29,525 nucleotides of DNA from CAYOKT01 sp964404605 (lineage in GTDB: Bacteria > Electryoneota > Electryoneia > Electryoneales > Electryoneaceae): positions 1 to 29,525 of the forward strand of contig CAYOKT010000037.1 in assembly GCA_964404605.1 (NCBI GenBank), written 5' to 3'. Positions within the stretch are counted from its first letter, which is position 1. Each line of letters begins with the position of its first letter. This document shows, piece by piece, positions 7,712-16,555 of the stretch. Both the position numbers and the translations under genes were made by a program. Below the pieces are notes generated by a model. It saw nothing but the letters and a program-made list of their open reading frames with translations. It made no database searches and was not told the DNA's origin.

Positions 7712-10700
7712 ATGAGTTCACGACGACGGTTGATTGCGATCTTCTTCGCGCTGCTGCTCCCCGCGGCCGGGTTCGCGCAGGGGGGGCTCGAAAGCTGGGA
7801 GACGGTCCGGGCGCGGTTCAACGAGGTGTATCGTGACGCTCCGAACCGCCGCAGCACGGGGTTCAAGCCCTGGCAGCGCTGGCAGTGGCACTATGAACAG
7901 CGGGCCTTCCCGTTCGGGGACATTTCCGGCAATCCGCGCCTCGCGGCCCTCGCGGAGATCCGCGAGCACCTGCAGCCGGCGGAGAGCCTGGACGAGCAGT
8001 GGACGTTCATCGGCCCCAGCAACATCGCCGGGCGCATGCTGGCGATCGCTTTCGAGCCGGGAAACCCGGAGGTGATGTACGCCGGCTCGGCCTCCGGCGG
8101 GCTCTGGAAAAGCACCGACAGCGGGCTCAACTGGTTCGCCATCGATGACAACCTCCCGACCCTCGCCGTCGCCGCCGTCGTCGTCGATCCCACGGACCCG
8201 GGGATCCTCTACATCGGCACGGGGGAGGGTAACTTCAACGGCGATGCGGTCTGGGGGGTCGGGGTCCTCAAGTCCGTGGACGGCGGCGTGACCTGGGATA
8301 CCACCGGGCTCAACTGGTCGATGACCTCCTCGGACGCGGTCAACGAGATGATCATCGACCCGGGTGATCCTGATCGCCTGTTCGCCGCCTGCAACAGCGG
8401 AGTGTACCGCAGTCTCGATGCGGGGGACACTTGGGAACGGGTGCTCAACGGTACGGCGAAACACGTCCTTTTCAAGCCAGGCGCCACCGATACCCTCTTC
8501 GCCGCCCTCGGCTACCCGTGGGGTAACGGGACGAACGGTGTCTGGCGCTCTCCGGACGGGGGGGAGAGCTGGACCCGCCGGAGCAGCGGTTTCGCCTCGC
8601 CCTTCGACATCGGACGGGTCAGCCTCGCCGCCTGCCAGTCGAACCCGGACGTTCTCGTCGCCGGTGTTGCGGGCACATTCTCGGTCAACGGCGCGGGGTT
8701 ACTCGGCGTCTATCGCAGCGAAAACGCCGGCGATTCCTGGACCGTGATGGCGGTCAACCCGAATTTCTACGGCGGGCAGGGGTGGTACGACAACATCACC
8801 GCGATCAAACCGGATGACGACCAGGTCGTCTATGCCGGGGGCGTGGATTTCTACCGCAGCACCAACGCCGGTATGGACTGGGACCAGCTCTCCTACTGGT
8901 GGTACCCGCCCGGCGATCCGCAGTACACCCACGCCGACCTGCACGCCTATGCCTGGTACCCCGGCGATCCCGACCGCCTGTTCGTCGGCTCGGACGGCGG
9001 GATCTACGAATCCCTTGATGCCGGGTTGACCTGGACCCCGCGGGTGAACGGGCTGGCGACGATGCAGTTTTACGCCATGGGGTCCGCGTTCCTCGATGAA
9101 GCCATCGCCTATGGCGGCACCCAGGACCAGGGGACGAACAAGTTCAGCGGTACCGACCAGTGGGAGTTCGTCTACGGCGGGGACGGCGGGGAATGCGTCA
9201 TCGACTACACGGACGAGGACATCGTTTACGCGGAGTGGCAGTTCGGGAACCACGTGCGCTCCCTCGACGGCGGGCGGCACTGGCAGGATATCATGGACGG
9301 CATCGACGGACGGGGCGCATGGGTGGCTCCCGTCATCATGGACCACTGGAACCCGGAGGTCCTCTACACCGCCACCACCAGCGTGTACAAGACCGTGGAC
9401 CGGGGAGACACCTGGACGGCGACATCCGATCCCCTGACCACCTCCTCCCTCGTCACCCTGAGCCAGGACTTCTTCGATCCCGGCCTGCTCTATGCAGGGG
9501 TCGCCTCTTCGGTGTGGCGCTCGGAGGACGGCGGCGCGAGCTGGGTCTCCATCAGCTCGGGGCTGCCGGGCGCCTGGATCACCGAGATCCAGGCGGACCC
9601 GGAGCAGCCCGACGGTGTCTGGGCGGTGTTCAGCGGGTACGGCAGCCGGCGGGTGATGCACTCCGGGGACCGGGGGGCGACCTGGGCCGACGCCACGGGG
9701 GACCTGCCGGTTCTGCCGGTGAACACGGTCGAGATCGCACCCGGCTCGCCGCGCAGGGTCTATGTCGGCACCGACCTCGGGGTGTTCGTCAGCAACGATG
9801 ACGGGGCGAACTGGCTCTCGTTCAACGATGCACTGCCCAATGTCGTCGTCGATGACCTTGACCTGCACCTGCCGACGATGCAGCTCCGGGCCGCCACCCA
9901 CGGACGGGGAATGTGGCAGGTGAACGTCGCCGGGACGGGGATTTACCTGACCTCGATGGACGGGGGAGAGGTGGTCGGTATCGGGGGGACCGAGGAGATC
10001 TCCTGGTTCAACGCCGGACTCGCGGGTACGGTGACCATCGAGTTGATGCGCGACTGGCCTGATGGCGCATGGGAAAGCCTGAGCAACGACGCCCCGGTGG
10101 ATGAATCCTTCCCCTGGACGGTCAACGGTCCGCCGACGACCACCGCCCGGGTGCGGGTCCTCTCCAATGACAACCCGGGTGTCGGCGACACCTCGCGGGC
10201 GGATTTCACCATCACCCAGCCCGCGATCCATCTTCTCCAGCCCCAACCGGGCGAGGAGATCGGCGTGGGAGTGCCCCTCACCATCCTCTGGGAGCGGGTC
10301 GGGGTGCAGGGCGCCGTCCAGGTCCAGTTGAACCGTGAGTATCCCGCCGGCTCATGGGTGAGCCTCCTCACCGTGGCTGACCCCGATTCCCTCGAGGTCG
10401 CCTGGCTGGCGGAGGGTGACACGACGGAACATGCGCGGCTGCGCGTCGTCTCGCTGGAACTGCCGGACCTGTTCGGGGAGATGGACGGCGATTTCAGCAT
10501 CGTTACGCCGGAACTCGCTCTGCTCTCCCCCGCGGGCGGCGAGGTCTGGGAGATCGGGGAGGATCACCTCATCGAGGTGGCAACCCGCGGACTGCGCGGC
10601 TCGCTTCGCTACTTCGTCAGCCGCGGTGATCCGATCCACTGGCGGCCGATCAGCTCCGGTGTTCCGGTGGAGGAGCCCTTCACCTGGACCGTGGTCGGCC

Positions 10701-11095
10701 CGCCGAGCGCCGCGGCGAGGATCCGGGTGGCGTTCTACCAGCCGGGGAGCCTGTTCCTGTCGGATTCCACGGCCGCAACGTTCGAAATCCTCGATCCGGC
10801 ATATGTACGCGATGGGGGAGCGGCTCTGCCGAAGGAGGACGAACTCACCGGGGCCTACCCCAATCCGTTCAACTCCGTCACCGAGGTCAGTTTCGGCCTC
10901 GCGACACCTGGCGAGGCGCTGCTCCGCGTCTTCAACATCGAGGGGCGCTTGGTGCGCTCCCTGTTCGCGGGGCGGCTCGAGGCGGGGTATCACAGGGTTT
11001 CGTGGGAGGCCGGGGGACTGGCGAGCGGGGTCTATTTCCTCCGCCTCGACACCCATGCGGTCACCCGGACCCGAAAGGTCGTCCTGACCAAGTGA
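7712..11095 (+). CDS. Secreted BNR/sortilin-like propeller protein with sorting tail
   Basis: 1127 residues from the ATG at 7712, where GAGGG precedes a clear signal peptide (RRRLIAIFF core, cleavage near GFA-QGG). Residues of roughly 100-740 form a large propeller with at least eight BNR/Asp-box-type turns, such as 'KSTDSGLNW', 'RSPDGGESW', 'RSENAGDSW' and 'RSEDGGASW'. This is the architecture of VPS10/sortilin-like and glycosidase-type secreted proteins. Three tandem Ig-like segments follow (about 745-1030), each with an 'I.W' strand and a '(F/W)TW.V.GPP' strand. The C-terminus begins 'AYPNPFNSVTEVSF' and ends with 'GVYFLRLDT...KVVLTK', a FlgD/Por-type sorting domain used by type IX-like secretion. 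It is probably surface-bound or released; substrate and enzymatic activity are not evident. It is a single-gene unit on the plus strand. Confidence 0.85.
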   Translation: MSSRRRLIAIFFALLLPAAGFAQGGLESWETVRARFNEVYRDAPNRRSTGFKPWQRWQWHYEQRAFPFGDISGNPRLAALAEIREHLQPAESLDEQWTFIGPSNIAGRMLAIAFEPGNPEVMYAGSASGGLWKSTDSGLNWFAIDDNLPTLAVAAVVVDPTDPGILYIGTGEGNFNGDAVWGVGVLKSVDGGVTWDTTGLNWSMTSSDAVNEMIIDPGDPDRLFAACNSGVYRSLDAGDTWERVLNGTAKHVLFKPGATDTLFAALGYPWGNGTNGVWRSPDGGESWTRRSSGFASPFDIGRVSLAACQSNPDVLVAGVAGTFSVNGAGLLGVYRSENAGDSWTVMAVNPNFYGGQGWYDNITAIKPDDDQVVYAGGVDFYRSTNAGMDWDQLSYWWYPPGDPQYTHADLHAYAWYPGDPDRLFVGSDGGIYESLDAGLTWTPRVNGLATMQFYAMGSAFLDEAIAYGGTQDQGTNKFSGTDQWEFVYGGDGGECVIDYTDEDIVYAEWQFGNHVRSLDGGRHWQDIMDGIDGRGAWVAPVIMDHWNPEVLYTATTSVYKTVDRGDTWTATSDPLTTSSLVTLSQDFFDPGLLYAGVASSVWRSEDGGASWVSISSGLPGAWITEIQADPEQPDGVWAVFSGYGSRRVMHSGDRGATWADATGDLPVLPVNTVEIAPGSPRRVYVGTDLGVFVSNDDGANWLSFNDALPNVVVDDLDLHLPTMQLRAATHGRGMWQVNVAGTGIYLTSMDGGEVVGIGGTEEISWFNAGLAGTVTIELMRDWPDGAWESLSNDAPVDESFPWTVNGPPTTTARVRVLSNDNPGVGDTSRADFTITQPAIHLLQPQPGEEIGVGVPLTILWERVGVQGAVQVQLNREYPAGSWVSLLTVADPDSLEVAWLAEGDTTEHARLRVVSLELPDLFGEMDGDFSIVTPELALLSPAGGEVWEIGEDHLIEVATRGLRGSLRYFVSRGDPIHWRPISSGVPVEEPFTWTVVGPPSAAARIRVAFYQPGSLFLSDSTAATFEILDPAYVRDGGAALPKEDELTGAYPNPFNSVTEVSFGLATPGEALLRVFNIEGRLVRSLFAGRLEAGYHRVSWEAGGLASGVYFLRLDTHAVTRTRKVVLTK

Positions 11096-11130
11096 TGCCC
11101 GGCAGGTGAGGCGTTATCGAGTGATACGAT

Positions 11131-11161
11131 AAAAAAGCCCGGGGAGAGGTTCCCCGGGCTT
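11131..11161 (-). terminator. Terminator hairpin between two convergent genes
   Basis: An 11-bp perfect stem (11135-11145 with 11151-11161, loop GAGGT) is flanked on the plus strand by six A residues. Read on the minus strand the hairpin is followed by a T-run, so it is a textbook terminator for the minus-strand repeat protein ending at 11212. On the plus strand it follows the BNR gene stop by about 40 bases but has only a poor T-tract. It may work in both directions. Confidence 0.85.
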
Positions 11162-11211
11162 CCTCATGATTGCGCTTTTCCGCCGGTTTCCCGGCGTTGC
11201 CGCCACTCTAC

Positions 11212-14200
11212 CTACTTCAGCAGGATCATTCTCCGCGCCTGCCGCTCGCCCTCGATCTCTAGGCGATAGAAGTAGGTGCCCGATGCCACCGGACGGCCCA
11301 GGTCGTCGCGGCCGTTCCACTGGACGCTGTGGCTGCCCGGTGCCGCCTTGCCGTTGAACAGCGTGGCGACCCTGCGGCCGAGAACGTCGTACACCGCCAG
11401 CTTCACCACCTCGCGTCTCTCCACGCTGAACCGGATGGTGGTGGCGGGGTTGAACGGGTTGGGGTAGTTTCCCTCCAGCGCGTAGCCGGTGGGGGTCGCT
11501 GGGGTCCGCTCCGGCGCGTCCGCGGTGAAGTCGTTTACCCGCTGGGCGTAGATGTTGCTCAGCGGTTCCTTGCCGGTGGAGCGGAGGTCCTCCCACGCCG
11601 AGACCACCCCGCCGTCGAAGTCCGGGGCCAGTTCCACGTTGATTTGCCGGTGATAGGCGTTGCACAGGATCGCGCCGCCGCCGGTGTAATCGTCGGTGGC
11701 GAGGGTGCCGGCCTCGGTGAGATGGGTGATGTACAGGTCGCTGAAGAGTTCGCCGCGAATCTCTTCCCACGCGATGTACGCCCCGTTGCGCCACTCGACG
11801 AGAAGCCGCGGGGTCTCCTGCGGAACGTCGTCCGTGCCGACGAGAATCCCGTCGTCCGGGGTGAACTGGGGGGTGCCGTCGGTGTCGAAACGCTGGACGT
11901 AGATGTCGGCCGTCTCGCCGTCACGGCGGTCCTTCCAGACCATCCAGAAGGAATCGGCGTCCGGGCCCGTCGCACCGAGCACGATGTCGCTCTGCTGGTT
12001 GTCCGCCTCGATGAGCTGCCTGCCGTCCGCGTCCCATTCCACGGTGCCGTCGGGGTAAACGACCTGCCCGTAGATATCGAGGATCGGAGCGCTCCGCCGC
12101 TGGTCCTCCCAGGCGAGGAGGACCCCTCCGCCCAGGGGCAGCGCGGCCACGTTCAACTGGGTCCCGAACGCCTCGCAGAGGGGGAGGGGCGGGTCCCAGA
12201 GGGCGACGCCGTCCGCGTCGTAGCGCTGGGCGTACAGGTTCTCCTCGTTGCCGTGGCCGGGCGTTTCGTCGTCGTGGGAATAGACGACGAGGACGCTGCC
12301 GTCATCGAACAGGGAGAGGGTTTCCAGCTCGTGGTCCACCTGGGCGTCGGTGACCCAGACGCCGGGGTCGTCGGGGGCTCCCCAGAGGGCCTCGCCGTCC
12401 GTGCCGAGCTTCTGGATCTTGACGTTCTGGTAATAATCGTCGTTCGCCTGTTCGAAGGCGACGACCATGCCGCCGTCCCCCGTCGGCGCAATTTCGGGCT
12501 CGTCCTGCTCGAAGGACAGGCCCGAGGGGTCGCTGGCCACGACGACACCGCGGTCACCCCACAGCGGCGTACCGTCGGCATCGATCCGCTGGGCGTAGAT
12601 CAGGGGAACGAACACCTCGCGGTTATCCTGCCAGGCCGCGAGCAGTCCGCCGAGCCCGTCCGAGGCGAGCTTCACCGATTTGAACAGCACGCTGAGGGTG
12701 TCTTCCGTGCCGTAGGGGAAGCCGGGAGTGATGCTGATCCCGTTCTCGTCCCAGGCGAGATCCCCCGTGAGGGCGTCGACCTTCTGCGCGTAGATGTACG
12801 TTCCGAACGCGCCGTAGCGGCTGTCCACCCAGACGAAGAACAGGGAATTGTCCGACGAGGGGATGAGGTGGGGTTTCCCGCCGTTGTTGTCGATGCCGTA
12901 GATGACCTCCACGCCGTCCTCGGCGAGTAGATCGTCGCCGGCGCCATCGAAGACCTGGTAGAACAGGCCCGGGCTTCCCTGCCGGAAGTCGAACCAGGCG
13001 ACGGCGACACGGTTGCTGTTGAGCACGCGGACGATGTTCCCCTCCTGCCCGCCGGGCCGGTCGCTGACCGGGATGCCGTTCGCGTCCCCCCACAGGTGCG
13101 CGCCGGAGGAGTCAAGGCGCTGGGCGTAGAGGTCCTGGTTCGGCTGTTCGCTGTCCCGCTCGTCGAGCCAGGTGAACACGGCTCCGCCCTCGCCGTCGGG
13201 CGTCAGGCGCGGCGCGGTCTGGTCGCGGATCGCATCGCAGAGGACGATCCCCTCCACCTCGCTGCCCGCCGGCCCCCAGTGGAGGACGGGGGCGTCCGTG
13301 CCGCTGATGCGCTGGGTGTAGAGGTCGATGCTCACGTTGTCGACACGGCGGTCCTCCCAGACGAGGATGGCTTCGCCCGGCGCAGAGTTGACGATGCGCA
13401 CCTTCTCCTGCGCCCCGAAGGCGTCGCAGAGGATCACCCCGTCAGCCGTCCAGAGCGCATTGCCGTCCGCGTCGAGATGCTGGCCGTAGATGTCGCCGTT
13501 GTTGATGTCGAGGCGGCGATCCTCCCAGACGACGAACGCGCCGCCGTAGCCGTCGGGGGCGAGGCGGACCCGCTTCTGCTCGCCGGCTGCGGTGCAGATC
13601 GGGAGTCCCGTGGAATCCCCCGAAGCCCATAGAAGCTGGCCGTTGACATCGATGTGCTGCCCGTACAGGTTGATGTCGGAAGGATTGCGGTTGTCCACCC
13701 AGGCGACGAGGATCCCCCCGGCGCCGTCCGAATCGGCGGTGTACTTCCCGCTCCCGATGTCGCCCTGGTCGCCGAGACCGCCCGCGACAAGGACGCCGTC
13801 CTGGGCCCAGAGCGGGTTCCCGTCCGCATCCGTTCTCTGGGCGTAGATGTCCGACTGCCCGGTGCGGTCATCCACCCAGATGCTGACCACCCCGCCCGCG
13901 CCGTCGGGAAAGGACTGCACCCAGAGCTGTTTTTCGGAGTTCGTGCAGAGGGCGACGCCGGTCTCCGGGGTCCAGAGCTTGACGCCGTCGGAATCGATCT
14001 TCTGGATGTAGATGTCACCCTTGTCCTCGATGTCGATGTCATCGCGGTAATCCACCCAGGTGACATACCAGTTGCCGGCTCCGTCCGGCATGACATGGGG
14101 ATCTTCCTGGCGGGAGACCTCGCTGGCGACGAGCACACCGTCCGCGGGCCACAGCATGGCGCCGTCGGAATCGACCAGTTGCATCCAGAGATCGCGGTCA

Positions 14201-14400
14201 CCGGACCGGGTGTCGGACCAGACCAGGGCGAAATTGCCGTCCGCGTCCCGGGCGGCGCTGCGGAACCACTCGATGTGGAGACCCTGGCGCACTTTGATCC
14301 CGTTGGTCGGCGTCCAGAGGCGGACTTCCGCCTCCGCGGCGCCGGCAAGGAACAGGAGCGCGGCCGTGAATGAAACCGTGCGAATGAAACCGTTCTTCAT
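11212..14400 (-). CDS. Secreted multi-repeat propeller protein with sorting tail
   Basis: 1062 residues from the ATG at 14400, selected by GGAGGT 5 nt upstream and an immediate signal peptide (cleavage near AEA-EVR). Nearly all the mature protein is built from about 16 copies of a 50-70-residue unit. Each unit has an 'LW..DG' strand, a 'PDG.GG....W.D.R' strand and a 'DIYAQR.D.DG' strand, consistent with propeller blades. The C-terminus carries 'EGNYPNPFNPATTIRF' and ends 'SGTYFYRLEIEG...RMILLK', a FlgD/Por-type sorting domain like that of the convergent gene at 7712. The role is unknown; surface display or release for carbohydrate or protein binding is an inference. It is the last gene of the minus-strand run and ends before a strong terminator. 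The 88-base gap to the DUF255-like gene may hold its own promoter. Confidence 0.83.
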   Translation of the reverse strand: MKNGFIRTVSFTAALLFLAGAAEAEVRLWTPTNGIKVRQGLHIEWFRSAARDADGNFALVWSDTRSGDRDLWMQLVDSDGAMLWPADGVLVASEVSRQEDPHVMPDGAGNWYVTWVDYRDDIDIEDKGDIYIQKIDSDGVKLWTPETGVALCTNSEKQLWVQSFPDGAGGVVSIWVDDRTGQSDIYAQRTDADGNPLWAQDGVLVAGGLGDQGDIGSGKYTADSDGAGGILVAWVDNRNPSDINLYGQHIDVNGQLLWASGDSTGLPICTAAGEQKRVRLAPDGYGGAFVVWEDRRLDINNGDIYGQHLDADGNALWTADGVILCDAFGAQEKVRIVNSAPGEAILVWEDRRVDNVSIDLYTQRISGTDAPVLHWGPAGSEVEGIVLCDAIRDQTAPRLTPDGEGGAVFTWLDERDSEQPNQDLYAQRLDSSGAHLWGDANGIPVSDRPGGQEGNIVRVLNSNRVAVAWFDFRQGSPGLFYQVFDGAGDDLLAEDGVEVIYGIDNNGGKPHLIPSSDNSLFFVWVDSRYGAFGTYIYAQKVDALTGDLAWDENGISITPGFPYGTEDTLSVLFKSVKLASDGLGGLLAAWQDNREVFVPLIYAQRIDADGTPLWGDRGVVVASDPSGLSFEQDEPEIAPTGDGGMVVAFEQANDDYYQNVKIQKLGTDGEALWGAPDDPGVWVTDAQVDHELETLSLFDDGSVLVVYSHDDETPGHGNEENLYAQRYDADGVALWDPPLPLCEAFGTQLNVAALPLGGGVLLAWEDQRRSAPILDIYGQVVYPDGTVEWDADGRQLIEADNQQSDIVLGATGPDADSFWMVWKDRRDGETADIYVQRFDTDGTPQFTPDDGILVGTDDVPQETPRLLVEWRNGAYIAWEEIRGELFSDLYITHLTEAGTLATDDYTGGGAILCNAYHRQINVELAPDFDGGVVSAWEDLRSTGKEPLSNIYAQRVNDFTADAPERTPATPTGYALEGNYPNPFNPATTIRFSVERREVVKLAVYDVLGRRVATLFNGKAAPGSHSVQWNGRDDLGRPVASGTYFYRLEIEGERQARRMILLK
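11530..14270 (-). repeat. About 16 tandem protein-level repeats
   Basis: Within the secreted repeat protein the core (D/N)(I/L)YxQ(R/K/H)xDxDG recurs about 16 times. Variants include DLWMQLVDSDG, DIYIQKIDSDG, NLYGQHIDVNG, DLYTQRISGTD and DIYVQRFDTDG. The DNA copies differ considerably, so these are old diverged blades and not a recent satellite. Confidence 0.8.
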
Positions 14401-14488
14401 GAAGTACCTCCGGCGTTCGGCCGCTTGCGGGCCAGGCTGTGCTTGGGAGCGGGTGTCCCGTGTGGTTGAACCATGAAAGTAGAAACGC

Positions 14489-16426
14489 TCACTTCCCTTC
14501 TGCAAGGAAGCGCAGGACTTCTTCGGGATCATCGGTCGGACCGAGTTCCCTCTCACCGTGGTGCACGACCATGCGCGCCCGCGAACCGTTGCTCGGGTAC
14601 CGTTCCAGCCGGGTCCAGGGCGTTTTCTGATCCGGGTCGAAGGCCCGGATGAGGGTCCGGACCGGGGCTCTCGACAACAGGATCCGCCGTTTCCTCCCGG
14701 CGTCCTCCCCCGTGATCAGGTCGATCACCGCGGGCGGCTGGAGAAGCATGCGCAAGCCCCGGCCGTACGAGGCGTTCCGCAGGCGATGGACTCCGGCGTA
14801 GGCGCTCATCCCATCCGCGAGAAGCAGGCTCCGCTCCCGCCACTCCGGTTCCTCGGTCAGCAGCGCGAGTTGCGCCGTCGCCTGCAGCAGGCGGCTGTTG
14901 GCTTCGAACGGCATGTAGAGGTACCGCAGCATGCCCTGTTCCTCTTCGCGCATGAGGTGATCATACCCCCCGGCGCCCTCGACGAAGAGGTCGAAGGTTT
15001 CGTGGGCGAGGGTTTCGGCTCTCACCCAGTCTTTCGCCCGTCCGGCGGCGTTGTAGAGGGCGAGAAACCCGAGTATGACTTCCACCTGGTCGGTGAGATA
15101 GAGGCTGTCCGCCCGTTCACCTGCGACGGGCTCCACGCCGCCCGTGTCGCGGTGAGCGCTTTCCCACAGGATGTCGGCGGCTTCGAAGGCGCGCTGCAAC
15201 AGGCGGGGGCGTTCAAGCTGCATCGCCGTCAGGGCCAGCGGCCCCAACAGCCGGGCGTTCGATGCGGTGAAGAGACGGTCGTCCACCTGCGGTTGCGGGC
15301 GCTGTTCACGCTGCCGGAGGAGGCTGTCACGCGCCCTTTCGAGACGGCTCTCCGCCTCCTCTTCGCTGATCCCCAGGCGCATGGCCACCTGCCGGACCGG
15401 CGACCTCTCCTCGGGGATGCTCCGCTGCCCGCCGCCCGGGAGCGCCGCTTCGGGTGAGATGCCGTAACGGATGAGGAACGCCTGCGCCTCCGCTTCCTCG
15501 GTGACCGCGCGGATCTCCTCCTCGGTCCAGCCGTACACGTCTCCCCGGCCGTCGAAGGCTCCGTCCGCGGCCTGTCCGGAGTAGAAGAGGCCGCTCTCCG
15601 GGTCGCCGAGGACCCGCTCGAGATAGCTCATCGTCCGCCGGGCGACAGCGGCGAACTCTTCGCGGCCGGTCAGACGGTAGGAGGCGAGGTAGACCTCCAG
15701 CAGCGAGGCGTTCTCGAAGAGCAGTTTCTCGAGGTTCGGGAAGCGCCATCCCTCATCATCGCAGTAACGGAAAAAGCCGCCCCCGAGATGATCCTGCAGC
15801 GCGCTTTCGCTGATGCGCTCCAGGGTTCGCAGCGCGAGAGCGCGGCGCTCTTCCTTCGGGTCTTCGATCAGGAGCAGCAGCAGCTCGGGCAGGGGAAACT
15901 TCGGCGCCCGCCCGAACCCGGCGAAACGGTGGTCATAGAAGGCTTCCGCTTCCCGCAAAATCCCCTCGAGCCGGTCGGGATCGGGTTCGCGGGGTGGGTC
16001 GGCCGCCTCGAAACGCGGCATGTCCGGCGGACCCGCCTGCTCAACCTTGCGCCGGATTTCCTCCCCGTGCGTCCGGTAGTAGTCCGCCACCTGGTTCACG
16101 GTTGCGATGAGCTGTTCGGCGTCCATCCGGGAACGACCGTGCAGCAGCTCGCCGGTGGGGGTCAACAGGCACAGGGAGGGCCAACCGCCCTGGTTGTACC
16201 GCTCGAACACGTCGGGGCGTTCCAGAGAGTCCACGCGAACCGGCAGGGTGCGTTCGTTCAGCAGTTTCGCGACATCCGTCCTGGCGAGCACTTCGCTCTC
16301 GAAAACCCGGACGGCGTGACCGTAGGGCGTGTAGAGATAGAGGAAGATCGGACGATCCAACTCGCCCGCGAGCTGGAAAGCGGCGTGGTCCCATTCGTAC
16401 CACTGGATACCGTTCGTTTCTTTCAT
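14489..16426 (-). CDS. DUF255/YyaL-like protein, thioredoxin fold without the CxxC
   Basis: 645 residues, close to the usual length of the YyaL/SPATA20 family (thioredoxin-like N-domain plus alpha-barrel). The N-terminus keeps family landmarks: 'QWYEWDHAAFQLA' for the canonical W-Y-x-W...AF, 'DRPIFLYLY' for 'KPIFLSI', 'VAKLLNE', 'VRVDSLERPDV' and 'GGWPSLCLLTPTGE'. The canonical CHWCH motif is replaced by GHAVR at the same distance from its flanks, so both redox cysteines are lost while the central His stays. Residues of about 150-640 form the helical barrel resembling N-acylglucosamine-epimerase-type folds. There is no signal peptide, so it is probably cytoplasmic. Family function is poorly defined. 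The gene lies 129 bases after the methyltransferase gene, with an AT-rich promoter candidate between them. A clear Shine-Dalgarno site is missing; AAAGGA lies about 11 nt upstream. Confidence 0.85.
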   Translation of the reverse strand: MKETNGIQWYEWDHAAFQLAGELDRPIFLYLYTPYGHAVRVFESEVLARTDVAKLLNERTLPVRVDSLERPDVFERYNQGGWPSLCLLTPTGELLHGRSRMDAEQLIATVNQVADYYRTHGEEIRRKVEQAGPPDMPRFEAADPPREPDPDRLEGILREAEAFYDHRFAGFGRAPKFPLPELLLLLIEDPKEERRALALRTLERISESALQDHLGGGFFRYCDDEGWRFPNLEKLLFENASLLEVYLASYRLTGREEFAAVARRTMSYLERVLGDPESGLFYSGQAADGAFDGRGDVYGWTEEEIRAVTEEAEAQAFLIRYGISPEAALPGGGQRSIPEERSPVRQVAMRLGISEEEAESRLERARDSLLRQREQRPQPQVDDRLFTASNARLLGPLALTAMQLERPRLLQRAFEAADILWESAHRDTGGVEPVAGERADSLYLTDQVEVILGFLALYNAAGRAKDWVRAETLAHETFDLFVEGAGGYDHLMREEEQGMLRYLYMPFEANSRLLQATAQLALLTEEPEWRERSLLLADGMSAYAGVHRLRNASYGRGLRMLLQPPAVIDLITGEDAGRKRRILLSRAPVRTLIRAFDPDQKTPWTRLERYPSNGSRARMVVHHGERELGPTDDPEEVLRFLAEGK

Positions 16427-16505
16427 CGGAAGGATTTTTCCTTTCTCCCCGGTTCACAGCGGCGCCGGCCGCCTGCCCGGACGTGGTTTCCGCGAAACCT
16501 GATGT

Positions 16506-16511
16506 TTTATA
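16506..16511 (-). promoter_or_regulatory. Candidate -10 element for the DUF255-like gene
   Basis: Read on the minus strand this is TATAAA inside an unusually AT-rich run (TTATATAAAAC) in the spacer between the methyltransferase and DUF255-like genes. No good -35 hexamer is visible at 17-18 bases. A perfect 6-bp hairpin (16485-16499, GGTTTC/GAAACC) lies right at the predicted start of transcription and could be an operator or a leader hairpin. Confidence 0.35.
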
Positions 16512-16555
16512 TAAGTGATGTGCAGGTTATCCGAATCTTGAACGTCCCCCGAGAG

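Noticed and set aside
14401..14488. A promoter for the secreted repeat protein (TTGCAG with TACTTT, 18-base spacing, minus strand).
   Set aside because: Each hexamer matches the consensus at only 3 of 6 positions, which is not above chance for this stretch.
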